NCBI GenBank assembly: GCA_023091665.1
Contig: JALJCQ010000014.1
Location: 2,023,136-2,087,135 of the forward strand
Direction: 5' to 3'
Source: Pythium myriotylum
Lineage: Eukaryota > Oomycota > Peronosporomycetes > Pythiales > Pythiaceae
DNA: 64,000 bases
Shown here piece by piece: positions 1 through 7,724 of this stretch (positions within the stretch are counted from its first letter, which is position 1; each line of letters starts with the position of its first letter). Under the pieces are notes generated by a model that was not told where the DNA came from, did not search any database, and saw nothing but the letters and a program-made list of their open reading frames with translations. The translations under genes were made by a program, and so were the position numbers.

Positions 1-1
1 G

Positions 2-874
2 CAGACCAAGTTCCTGCAGTCGATCCTGACCAAGTTCGGCATGCAAGACTGCAAACCAGTGAGGACCCCTCAAGACCCCGGACTCAAGCTGACCAAGGCC
101 ATGTGTGAAGGTGGTTGCAAGCACGAAGACACCATGAAGAACGTGCCGTACCGAAGTGCAGTCGGCGCACTGATGTACCTCATGGTCGGCACTCGACCAG
201 ACCTCGCAGCGGCAGTCGGCACACTCAGCCAGTTCGCCGCGGACCCGTGTCCAACACACTGGCAAGCTCTCAAGCGTGTGCTCCGGTATCTGCAAGCGAC
301 TCCGACCTACGGCCTGCAGTTCTCGGCATCGAACGACGGAAGACTGGTCGGCTACTCCGACGCCGACTGGGCTGGCGACATCGAGTCACGTCGAAGCACC
401 AGCGGCTACGTGTTCATGCTCAACGGCGGATGCATCAGCTGGCGCAGCAAGAAGCAGCGAACTGTCGCCCTCTCCTCGACCGAAGCAGAGTACATGGCTC
501 TATCGGAAGCGATCCAAGAAGCCGTGTGGCTCAAGGCGTTCCTGTGCGAACTCGGCGAAGTTGCAAGCGACCAAGCGCTCACGGTGTACGAAGACAACCA
601 AGGTGCGATCGCGTTGGCCAAGAACCCCGAGTTCCACAAGCGCACCAAGCACATCGACATTCGCTATCACTTCGTTCGTGAGAAGGTCGAGGACGGTCAA
701 GTGTCTCTCCAGTATTGCCCGACCCAAGACATGCTTGCCGACATCATGACCAAGCCGATCCCCACTGTCCAGTTCGACGTGCTCCGCACCAAGCTTGGTG
801 TTCAAGACGCAGTCGAGTCGAGGGGGAGTGTTGAAGATGATGCGCCTCGAACCCAGCGTCATCATTCCAGTTGA
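2..874 (+). CDS. Copia polyprotein, C-terminal part (end of RT plus RNase H); cut by window edge
   Basis: This is the 3' tail of a gag-pol polyprotein entering from the left of the window. It reads in frame from base 2 and matches residues 1165-1455 of the intact copy at 1490-5857. It holds the end of the reverse transcriptase thumb/connection and the Copia-type RNase H, which degrades the RNA strand of the RNA/DNA hybrid. Visible RNase H motifs are [15 protein letters not shown] and YEDNQGA, which carry the catalytic acids. The last 46 nt, including the stop, lie inside the LTR that begins at 829. The stretch looks the same as 4984-5857, so a copy with the same 4983-bp period lies upstream of the window. 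Confidence 0.93.
   Translation, partial: QTKFLQSILTKFGMQDCKPVRTPQDPGLKLTKAMCEGGCKHEDTMKNVPYRSAVGALMYLMVGTRPDLAAAVGTLSQFAADPCPTHWQALKRVLRYLQATPTYGLQFSASNDGRLVGYSDADWAGDIESRRSTSGYVFMLNGGCISWRSKKQRTVALSSTEAEYMALSEAIQEAVWLKAFLCELGEVASDQALTVYEDNQGAIALAKNPEFHKRTKHIDIRYHFVREKVEDGQVSLQYCPTQDMLADIMTKPIPTVQFDVLRTKLGVQDAVESRGSVEDDAPRTQRHHSS
820..828 (+). other. Polypurine tract of the upstream copy
   Basis: The nine-base purine run GAGGGGGAG abuts the TG start of the LTR, where plus-strand DNA synthesis is primed in LTR retroelements. It lies inside the coding frame, just before the last 14 codons. Confidence 0.85.
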
Positions 875-1187
875 AGCTCGGCAGTTGAAGCTCGGCTGTA
901 GAAGATTCTCCTGCAGAAGATTCTCCGTGGAAGATTCGACATGTGGAAGATTCGACATGTGGAAGATTCTCCGTCTGGTTCTGGTTTGAATCCAGTGCCA
1001 CCCATCGACTTCGTTGAAGTATCCACGAAGTCAGTTTATGTTTGCATATGTTTACGATAGGTAGGACATACATTTGATTATGGTAGCGTAGGACACACAC
1101 AGACGGCTTAGAGGTAGCAGTAGCGAACTAAGTCCCGATCAATTCACTTTGCATTTTGCATCCCACCAACCAAGCGACCTTTCAACA
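829..1187 (+). repeat. Full-length LTR, 359 bp (TGTTG...CAACA)
   Basis: The LTR starts TGTTGAAG and ends TTTCAACA, giving the 5-bp terminal inverted repeat TGTTG/CAACA. The U3 part holds a perfect 14-bp direct repeat (869-882 and 883-896), five GAAGATTC motifs and a 16-bp direct repeat. A presumed transcription start lies near 1146, leaving only 42 nt of R plus U5. It is followed directly, with no spacer, by a second LTR missing its first 61 bp. Confidence 0.95.
901..969 (+). promoter_or_regulatory. Five-copy GAAGATTC cluster in U3 (heat-shock-element-like)
   Basis: Five copies of GAAGATTC start 15, 14, 16 and 16 bases apart, two of them within a tandem 16-mer (GGAAGATTCGACATGT). Each contains GAAnnTTC, the inverted pentamer pair bound by heat-shock factor. 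The first two are spaced so that the pentamers keep a 5-bp register, as in gapped heat-shock elements. Function as an enhancer is inferred only. The cluster occurs in nearly all LTRs of the window; the LTR at 21558 lacks one 16-mer. Confidence 0.45.
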
Positions 1188-1485
1188 GCTCGGCTGTAAA
1201 AGATTCTCCTGCAGAAGATTCTCCGTGGAAGATTCGACATGTGGAAGATTCGACATGTGGAAGATTCTCCGTCTGGTTCTGGTTTGAATCCAGTGCCACC
1301 CATCGACTTCGTTGAAGTATCCACGAAGTCAGTTTATGTTTGCATATGTTTACGATAGGTAGGACATACATTTGATTATGGTAGCGTAGGACACACACAG
1401 ACGGCTTAGAGGTAGCAGTAGCGAACTAAGTCCCGATCAATTCACTTTGCATTTTGCATCCCACCAACCAAGCGACCTTTCAACA
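1188..1485 (+). repeat. 5'-truncated LTR (LTR positions 62-359), acts as 5' LTR of element A
   Basis: The LTR begins GCTCGGCTG, immediately after the CAACA end of the previous LTR, and lacks the first 61 bp. It differs from its twin at 6171-6468 by an A instead of G at 1199, which destroys the first GAAGATTC motif. It ends TTTCAACA before the primer site. Confidence 0.92.
1440..1455 (+). promoter_or_regulatory. Oomycete-type initiator plus flanking core promoter
   Basis: The 16-mer ATTCACTTTGCATTTT agrees at 13 positions with the oomycete core promoter consensus as I recall it (GCTCATTYYNCAWTTT). It includes YCAYTYY around a presumed start at A1444 and the CAWTTT flanking element. No TATA box is evident upstream. 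It lies where a retroelement R region should begin, and it is present in the other complete LTRs. The assignment rests on pattern matching alone. Confidence 0.55.
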
Positions 1486-1497
1486 GGTTATGAGCCC
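1486..1497 (+). other. Primer-binding site, half-tRNA initiator Met type
   Basis: GGTTATGAGCCC starts directly at the LTR end and is the reverse complement of GGGCTCATAACC, the anticodon stem-loop of initiator tRNA-Met with anticodon CAT. Drosophila copia uses the same strategy, priming minus-strand synthesis from a tRNA fragment cut in the anticodon loop. The polyprotein ATG (1490-1492) lies inside the site, so the complement of the anticodon doubles as the start codon. Confidence 0.75.
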
Positions 1498-4400
1498 AAG
1501 CCCAGCCGACTCTGCCTCCACCGACTTCGCCTCCCCAGCCTTCGCCATGGATTCGACCACCCCAGCCCGCATCAACAAGTTCGACGGAACCAACTTCCAC
1601 ACATGGAAGTTCAAGATGCAGATGGTGCTCGAAGAACGCGACGTCTGGGAAGTTGTCTGTGGAGAGGTCAAACTCGAGCAGTGCCAGACCGACGCGGACC
1701 GAGCCCTCTTCAAGAAGAAGTCTCGCAAGGCGCTCGCGATGATCTGTCTCGCGATGGAAGACTCGCAGCTCCCGCTGGTTCGGTCGGCGAGTGGTGCGCA
1801 AGATGCATGGTCAAGACTGGAAGAACACTTCGAGAAGAAGAGCCTTGCCAACAAGCTCTTTCTTCGTCGTCGTTTCTTCACGACCATGATGGAAGAAGGT
1901 GACGATGTGCTCACGCACATCAACAAGCTCAAGACCCTGGCCGAGCAACTCGACGCAGTCGGCGCTCCGGTCAGCGAAGACGACTTGGTGATCACGCTTC
2001 TCGGCAGTCTCAGCGAGTCGTACCAGTTCCTCATCACGGCGTTGGAGTCGCGTGTCGACGCGCTCACGTGGGAACTCGTGACGTCTCGGCTGCTCCATGA
2101 AGACATGAAGCGCAAGGAGCAAGGTGGCGACGGAGCCACGCTTGGCCAAGCGTTCATGACAAGTGACGCGAAGCCCAAGGGCCGTGCAGTCAAGAAGACT
2201 GGCACGTGCAACTACTGCGGCAAGATCGGTCATTGGGCCGCGGAGTGCCACTCGCGTGTCAAGGACAACGGCAACGGCAACGGCAACTCCGGCGGCAACG
2301 GCAACGGCAACGGAAACGGCAACCCTCGGCAACGGTTCCAGCGAGCCAACCTTGCGCGAGATGAAGACCCCGGCGAGTACCTGTTCTCGGTCGGGAAGAC
2401 CCAAGGCAAGTCGAGTCAATCCACGGCGTGGTTGGTCGACTCGGGTGCGACTCAGCACATGTCGCGAACCAAGCAGTTCATGATGAACTACAAGAAGATT
2501 GACCCAGTCGACGTGCATCTGGCCGATGATGGCACGGTCCAAGCGGTTGGCGTGGGAGACATTCTCATGTCGATGAAGACTCCAAGCGGTGTCAAGAAGG
2601 GTTTGCTCACCAACGTGTGGCATATCCCCAAGCTCAGCCGCAACCTGTTCTCGGTCGGAAGATTCACGGAGGACGTTGCTCCCGTGACGTTCGACAAGGA
2701 CGGTTGCTTCGTCGTTCTCAAGGGCGCCAAGCGGACCATCGGCACTCGTATCGGCAAGGGTCTGTTCAAGCTCAACATGTCTCCAGTGTCGACTGAAGCA
2801 GCCCACGCCGCCAGTACAAGACGAGGTCGCGCCATGTCCAAGTCGTACCTGTGGCACCTCCGACTCGGTCACATCGGCTTCAGCGGTCTCGAAGCCATCG
2901 TCAAGAAGGACCTCGCCGACGGACTCGATATCGGGTCTGTGCAGGAGTGGGAGGTCTGTGAAGGCTGTGCACTCGGCAAGCTGACTCGCGTCAAGTTCCA
3001 GTCGGGCACGACCAAGCGGTCTGCGAATCTGCTTGACGTCGTGTACAGCGATGTGGCCGGCCCCATGAAGACTCCGACTTTCGGTGGCATGAAGTACTTT
3101 GCCACCTTCACCGACGACAAGTCTCGACTGTGCAAGTTGTACCTGATGCGGTCCAAGGACGAAGTCTACGACAAGTTCGTCGAGTTCGTCAACTGGGCCG
3201 AGAACCAAACCGGTCGTCGAGTCAAGGTGCTTCGAACCGACGGCGGCGGCGAGTACCAGTCGGCCAAACTTGCCAAGTTCTGCCGCAAGCGTGGCATCGA
3301 GCACGACGTCACGCCGCCATACACGCCTCAGTTGAACGGTGTGGCGGAGCGCATGAACCGAACCATCGGTGAGTGTGGTCGTTGCAAGCTCCACCATGCC
3401 AACTTGTCCGACGAGTACTGGGGCGAAGCCGTCATGACTGCAGTCGAAGTTCGCAACCGACTTCCGACCCGCGCTCAAGACTTGTACAAGTCGCCGTACG
3501 AAGAATGGTACGGGAAGAAGCCCTTGCTCGCCAACTTCAAGGTGTTCGGCTGCCATGCGTACGTCCACGTGCCGAAGGAGAAGCGGTCGAAGTTCGACGC
3601 CCGAGCCATCTTGTGTCGGTTCCTCGGCTACTCGGACCACGAGAAGGCGTATCGGTTTGAAGAAATCGCAACCGGTCGGATCGTCATCAGTCGAGACGCG
3701 CAGTTCATGGAAGACACGTTCGACGACGGCAAGCGCGAAGAACCCTGGAGCAAGTCCGTCGAGTTCCGCGACGATGAAGATGATGAGGATCAGGATGAAG
3801 CAACCGACAACCAAGATGATGAAGACATGGGTGAGCAGCCAGCCTCACCAGCACCAAGTCAGCGCAGCTACGAGCGACCGGAGTGGCAACAGGGCCAGCG
3901 GTCGCAGCGTCCAGCAGCACCAGCATCGGCCCAGCAGCCGAATGTCGACTACGCACCAGGGTCCAAGCGCCACTCTCGCACGCACTCGCTCGAGAACCTG
4001 GCTGAACCGCCAGTTGAGAAGCGCTACGGACGGGTTGGTCGCACAAGTGGTGCGACTCCACCACCCACGCAAGGTCCAAGGACATCGCTCGAAGATCTGT
4101 CTGCACTGCTCACGTCGATCGAAGAGGAAGGCGTAGAAGATGAAGATGAAGAAGGCGAAGACGTGCAAGAACAAGGGGGAGAAGACCAAGACCACGAAGA
4201 GTTTGCTCTCGTCGTGAATTCAGGGGGAGAGTTGCCGACATCGTTCAAGTCGGCGATGGAATCCGACGACGCCAGCAACTGGAAGGAAGCCTGCGACTCC
4301 GAGCTCGAGTCGCTCAAGAAGAACGAGACCTGGGACCTAGTCCCTTTGCCAGCCGGACGCAAGGCCATCACCAGCAAGTGGGTGTTCAAGGTCAAGGAAA

Positions 4401-5857
4401 CCGCCGAAGGACTTGTCGAACGGTACAAGGCTCGACTCGTTGCCAAGGGGTTCCTGCAGAAGTACGGCATCGACTTCGAAGAGACATTCGCACCCGTCGC
4501 CAAGTTCACGTCGATCCGCACCATCCTCAGCATCGCCGCTCGACACAAGCTCATGATCCATCAGATGGATGTCAAGACGGCGTTCCTGAACGGCAACCTC
4601 GACGAAGAAATCTACATGAAGCAGCCCGAAGGCTTCGTCGACCAGCGCCACCCCGACTACGTGTGCAAGCTCAAGCGCTCGCTCTACGGTCTCAAGCAGT
4701 CGCCCCGCATGTGGAACCAGACCATCGACGCCTTCATGCGCAAGGTCGGCTTCACCAAGTGCGAGATGGACCACTGCGTGTACGTCAAGCGGAGCGGCTC
4801 AGCGATGATCTTCGTGGTGATCTACGTCGACGACCTCATCCTCGCCTGCAACAGCCTCGAGTTGCTCACGGCGACCAAGCGTGCATTCAGCGAACGCTTC
4901 GAGATGTCCGACCTCGGCGAACTCAAGTACTGCCTCGGCATGGAAGTTGATCAAGACCCCAAGTCCGGCGACGTGACCATGCGGCAGACCAAGTTCCTGC
5001 AGTCGATCCTGACCAAGTTCGGCATGCAAGACTGCAAACCAGTGAGGACCCCTCAAGACCCCGGACTCAAGCTGACCAAGGCCATGTGTGAAGGTGGTTG
5101 CAAGCACGAAGACACCATGAAGAACGTGCCGTACCGAAGTGCAGTCGGCGCACTGATGTACCTCATGGTCGGCACTCGACCAGACCTCGCAGCGGCAGTC
5201 GGCACACTCAGCCAGTTCGCCGCGGACCCGTGTCCAACACACTGGCAAGCTCTCAAGCGTGTGCTCCGGTATCTGCAAGCGACTCCGACCTACGGCCTGC
5301 AGTTCTCGGCATCGAACGACGGAAGACTGGTCGGCTACTCCGACGCCGACTGGGCTGGCGACATCGAGTCACGTCGAAGCACCAGCGGCTACGTGTTCAT
5401 GCTCAACGGCGGATGCATCAGCTGGCGCAGCAAGAAGCAGCGAACTGTCGCCCTCTCCTCGACCGAAGCAGAGTACATGGCTCTATCGGAAGCGATCCAA
5501 GAAGCCGTGTGGCTCAAGGCGTTCCTGTGCGAACTCGGCGAAGTTGCAAGCGACCAAGCGCTCACGGTGTACGAAGACAACCAAGGTGCGATCGCGTTGG
5601 CCAAGAACCCCGAGTTCCACAAGCGCACCAAGCACATCGACATTCGCTATCACTTCGTTCGTGAGAAGGTCGAGGACGGTCAAGTGTCTCTCCAGTATTG
5701 CCCGACCCAAGACATGCTTGCCGACATCATGACCAAGCCGATCCCCACTGTCCAGTTCGACGTGCTCCGCACCAAGCTTGGTGTTCAAGACGCAGTCGAG
5801 TCGAGGGGGAGTGTTGAAGATGATGCGCCTCGAACCCAGCGTCATCATTCCAGTTGA
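1490..5857 (+). CDS. Intact Ty1/Copia gag-pol polyprotein, 1455 aa
   Basis: This single open frame encodes everything for replication, in Copia order. Residues about 27-200 form the Gag (DUF4219/UBN2-like, starting with [11 protein letters not shown]). A CX2CX4HX4C zinc knuckle has C240, C243, H248 and C253, followed by an Asn-Gly run at 260-278. The aspartic protease has DSG at 317-319. The pre-integrase zinc finger is H456, H461, C490, C493. The integrase core is D521, D584, E620, with exactly 35 residues between the last two. An acidic linker follows near 755-780. The reverse transcriptase has D1027 and YVDD at 1112-1115, and RNase H has D1285, E1326, D1363. The start is the first ATG after the presumed transcription start. 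There is no stop or frameshift, so the copy may be active. Gag excess would need processing, splicing or early termination, none of which I can see. Confidence 0.95.
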   Translation: MSPSPADSASTDFASPAFAMDSTTPARINKFDGTNFHTWKFKMQMVLEERDVWEVVCGEVKLEQCQTDADRALFKKKSRKALAMICLAMEDSQLPLVRSASGAQDAWSRLEEHFEKKSLANKLFLRRRFFTTMMEEGDDVLTHINKLKTLAEQLDAVGAPVSEDDLVITLLGSLSESYQFLITALESRVDALTWELVTSRLLHEDMKRKEQGGDGATLGQAFMTSDAKPKGRAVKKTGTCNYCGKIGHWAAECHSRVKDNGNGNGNSGGNGNGNGNGNPRQRFQRANLARDEDPGEYLFSVGKTQGKSSQSTAWLVDSGATQHMSRTKQFMMNYKKIDPVDVHLADDGTVQAVGVGDILMSMKTPSGVKKGLLTNVWHIPKLSRNLFSVGRFTEDVAPVTFDKDGCFVVLKGAKRTIGTRIGKGLFKLNMSPVSTEAAHAASTRRGRAMSKSYLWHLRLGHIGFSGLEAIVKKDLADGLDIGSVQEWEVCEGCALGKLTRVKFQSGTTKRSANLLDVVYSDVAGPMKTPTFGGMKYFATFTDDKSRLCKLYLMRSKDEVYDKFVEFVNWAENQTGRRVKVLRTDGGGEYQSAKLAKFCRKRGIEHDVTPPYTPQLNGVAERMNRTIGECGRCKLHHANLSDEYWGEAVMTAVEVRNRLPTRAQDLYKSPYEEWYGKKPLLANFKVFGCHAYVHVPKEKRSKFDARAILCRFLGYSDHEKAYRFEEIATGRIVISRDAQFMEDTFDDGKREEPWSKSVEFRDDEDDEDQDEATDNQDDEDMGEQPASPAPSQRSYERPEWQQGQRSQRPAAPASAQQPNVDYAPGSKRHSRTHSLENLAEPPVEKRYGRVGRTSGATPPPTQGPRTSLEDLSALLTSIEEEGVEDEDEEGEDVQEQGGEDQDHEEFALVVNSGGELPTSFKSAMESDDASNWKEACDSELESLKKNETWDLVPLPAGRKAITSKWVFKVKETAEGLVERYKARLVAKGFLQKYGIDFEETFAPVAKFTSIRTILSIAARHKLMIHQMDVKTAFLNGNLDEEIYMKQPEGFVDQRHPDYVCKLKRSLYGLKQSPRMWNQTIDAFMRKVGFTKCEMDHCVYVKRSGSAMIFVVIYVDDLILACNSLELLTATKRAFSERFEMSDLGELKYCLGMEVDQDPKSGDVTMRQTKFLQSILTKFGMQDCKPVRTPQDPGLKLTKAMCEGGCKHEDTMKNVPYRSAVGALMYLMVGTRPDLAAAVGTLSQFAADPCPTHWQALKRVLRYLQATPTYGLQFSASNDGRLVGYSDADWAGDIESRRSTSGYVFMLNGGCISWRSKKQRTVALSSTEAEYMALSEAIQEAVWLKAFLCELGEVASDQALTVYEDNQGAIALAKNPEFHKRTKHIDIRYHFVREKVEDGQVSLQYCPTQDMLADIMTKPIPTVQFDVLRTKLGVQDAVESRGSVEDDAPRTQRHHSS
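2267..2323 (+). repeat. GGCAAC-type hexanucleotide microsatellite encoding Asn-Gly repeats
   Basis: This low-complexity run encodes 19 residues of mostly alternating Asn and Gly between the zinc knuckle and protease. Its length varies between copies: 19 residues here and in B units 1-3 and 6; 21 in B units 4-5 and element C; 25 in element E and array F. It is therefore a lineage marker. It is probably a flexible linker. Confidence 0.9.
4173..4231 (+). other. Two internal polypurine tracts resembling the terminal PPT
   Basis: Two purine runs (near 4173-4184 and 4222-4231) share the core AGGGGGAG with the terminal tract GAGGGGGAG. They lie in the coding region for the linker just upstream of RT. 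They could act as central polypurine tracts for extra plus-strand initiation, as in Ty1, but may simply encode Gly-Glu. Confidence 0.35.
5803..5811 (+). other. Polypurine tract of element A
   Basis: GAGGGGGAG abuts the 3' LTR start. It is the expected plus-strand primer of element A. Confidence 0.85.
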
Positions 5858-6170
5858 AGCTCGGCAGTTGAAGCTCGGCTGTAGAAGATTCTCCTGCAGA
5901 AGATTCTCCGTGGAAGATTCGACATGTGGAAGATTCGACATGTGGAAGATTCTCCGTCTGGTTCTGGTTTGAATCCAGTGCCACCCATCGACTTCGTTGA
6001 AGTATCCACGAAGTCAGTTTATGTTTGCATATGTTTACGATAGGTAGGACATACATTTGATTATGGTAGCGTAGGACACACACAGACGGCTTAGAGGTAG
6101 CAGTAGCGAACTAAGTCCCGATCAATTCACTTTGCATTTTGCATCCCACCAACCAAGCGACCTTTCAACA
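5812..6170 (+). repeat. Full-length LTR, 3' LTR of element A
   Basis: This 359-bp LTR appears the same as 829-1187, including the TTTCAACA end. It carries the last 14 codons and the stop of the polyprotein. Confidence 0.95.
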
Positions 6171-6468
6171 GCTCGGCTGTAGAAGATTCTCCTGCAGAAG
6201 ATTCTCCGTGGAAGATTCGACATGTGGAAGATTCGACATGTGGAAGATTCTCCGTCTGGTTCTGGTTTGAATCCAGTGCCACCCATCGACTTCGTTGAAG
6301 TATCCACGAAGTCAGTTTATGTTTGCATATGTTTACGATAGGTAGGACATACATTTGATTATGGTAGCGTAGGACACACACAGACGGCTTAGAGGTAGCA
6401 GTAGCGAACTAAGTCCCGATCAATTCACTTTGCATTTTGCATCCCACCAACCAAGCGACCTTTCAACA
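6171..6468 (+). repeat. 5'-truncated LTR (positions 62-359), second occurrence
   Basis: It is fused to the previous LTR at the same CAACA/GCTCG joint as at 1187/1188, so the double-LTR junction was duplicated with the 4983-bp unit. Here it leads into inverted gag instead of a primer site, which ends the left array. Confidence 0.92.
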
Positions 6469-7270
6469 CGGAGTTGCCGTTGCCGTTGCCGTTGTCCTTG
6501 ACACGCGAGTGGCACTCCGCGGCCCAATGACCGATCTTGCCGCAGTAGTTGCACGTGCCAGTCTTCTTGACTGCACGGCCCTTGGGCTTCGCGTCACTTG
6601 TCATGAACGCTTGGCCAAGCGTGGCTCCGTCGCCACCTTGCTCCTTGCGCTTCATGTCTTCGTGGAGCAGCCGAGACGTCACGAGTTCCCACGTGAGCGC
6701 GTCGACACGCGACTCCAACGCCGTGATGAGGAACTGGTACGACTCGCTGAGACTGCCGAGAAGCGTGATCACCAAGTCGTCTTCGCTGACCGGAGCGCCG
6801 ACTGCGTCGAGTTGCTCGGCCAGGGTCTTGAGCTTGTTGATGTGCGTGAGCACATCGTCACCTTCTTCCATCATGGTCGTGAAGAAACGACGACGAAGAA
6901 AGAGCTTGTTGGCAAGGCTCTTCTTCTCGAAGTGTTCTTCCAGTCTTGACCATGCATCTTGCGCACCACTCGCCGACCGAACCAGCGGGAGCTGCGAGTC
7001 TTCCATCGCGAGACAGATCATCGCGAGCGCCTTGCGAGACTTCTTCTTGAAGAGGGCTCGGTCCGCGTCGGTCTGGCACTGCTCGAGTTTGACCTCTCCA
7101 CAGACAACTTCCCAGACGTCGCGTTCTTCGAGCACCATCTGCATCTTGAACTTCCATGTGTGGAAGTTGGTTCCGTCGAACTTGTTGATGCGGGCTGGGG
7201 TGGTCGAATCCATGGCGAAGGCTGGGGAGGCGAAGTCGGTGGAGGCAGAGTCGGCTGGGCTTGGGCTCAT
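6469..7270 (-). pseudogene. Inverted Gag fragment (residues 1-267), cut in the Asn-Gly linker
   Basis: Read leftwards from the ATG at 7270, this encodes the Gag N-terminus through the zinc knuckle ([14 protein letters not shown]) into the Asn-Gly run. It then meets the CA end of the forward LTR at 6468, which supplies a few out-of-family residues before a stop. Protease and everything downstream are missing. It forms the left arm of an 893-bp inverted repeat with array B unit 1. A capsid-like Gag could be translated from it if transcribed from the LTR at 7275-7633. Confidence 0.9.
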
Positions 7271-7274
7271 AACC
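7263..7274 (-). other. Primer-binding site, inverted copy
   Basis: GGGCTCATAACC on the plus strand is the initiator-Met anticodon-arm complement, lying between the inverted LTR and inverted gag. Confidence 0.72.
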
Positions 7275-7633
7275 TGTTGGAAGGTCGCTTGGTTGGTGGG
7301 ATGCAAAATGCAAAGTGAATTGATCGGGACTTAGTTCGCTGCTGCTACCTCTAAGCCGTCTGTGTGTGTCCTACGCTACCATAATCAAATGTATGTCCTA
7401 CCTATCGTAAACATATGCAAACATAAACTGACTTCGTGGATACTTCAACGAAGTCGATGGGTGGCACTGGATTCAAACCAGAACCAGACGGAGAATCTTC
7501 CACATGTCGAATCTTCCACATGTCGAATCTTCCACGGAGAATCTTCTGCAGGAGAATCTTCTACAGCCGAGCTTCAACTGCCGAGCTTCAACTGGAATGA
7601 TGACGCTGGGTTCGAGGCGCATCATCTTCAACA
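7275..7633 (-). repeat. Full-length LTR, antisense
   Basis: Both termini are intact (TGTTGG at 7275, CAACA ending at 7633). It is the 5' LTR of the inverted gag fragment. It has the CAGCAGCG variant near the promoter where the forward A-type LTRs have CAGTAGCG. It is followed at once by AGACGGCTTA, an LTR interior sequence, which marks an insertion into an LTR. Confidence 0.95.
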
Positions 7634-7720
7634 AGACGGCTTAGAGGTAGCAGTAGCGAACTAAGTCCCGATCAATTTACTTTGCATTTTGCATCCCACC
7701 AACCAAGCGACCTTCCAACA
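7634..7720 (+). repeat. LTR 3' stub (positions 273-359), array B unit 1
   Basis: It starts AGACGGCTTA and keeps only the R/U5 side of the LTR. The initiator TTCACTTTG has become TTTACTTTG, which removes the invariant CA of the core promoter. The same change is in all six stubs. Confidence 0.92.
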
Positions 7721-7724
7721 GGTT

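Larger units (their letters stand above)
1188..5811 (+). mobile_element. Copia element A without its 3' LTR: truncated 5' LTR plus complete internal region
   Basis: This is one period of the left-hand tandem array, less the full LTR. It runs from the 5'-shortened LTR through the primer site, intact polyprotein and polypurine tract; its 3' LTR is at 5812-6170. The shortened LTR keeps most of U3 and the promoter, so transcription from it is plausible. It lacks the TG terminus that integrase would need, although reverse transcription would rebuild full LTRs if the RNA runs R to R. No target-site duplication can be read because both flanks are LTR. Confidence 0.85.

Noticed and set aside
1022..1100. 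A TATA box or canonical AATAAA polyadenylation signal in the LTR
   Set aside because: The AT-rich stretch has no convincing TATA element, and no AATAAA is present; the initiator-type promoter explains the start better.
1454..1489. An upstream extension of the polyprotein into the LTR ([11 protein letters not shown])
   Set aside because: It would need a TTG start. The first ATG in the frame is at 1490, inside the primer site, and is the sensible eukaryotic start.
1486..1497. A tRNA gene fragment
   Set aside because: Only about 12 bases match, there is no cloverleaf around them, and they sit exactly where a primer-binding site is expected.
1811..3814. Long antisense open frames (about 670 codons) opposite gag-protease-integrase, repeated in many copies
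   Set aside because: They follow from the strong codon bias and GC-rich third positions of the sense frame. They show no recognisable domain, many lack an ATG start, and they vary only where the sense frame varies.
1490..5857. Retrovirus or Gypsy/Ty3 element
   Set aside because: The order is protease-integrase-RT-RNase H, with integrase before RT, and there is no envelope frame; this is Copia/Pseudoviridae order.
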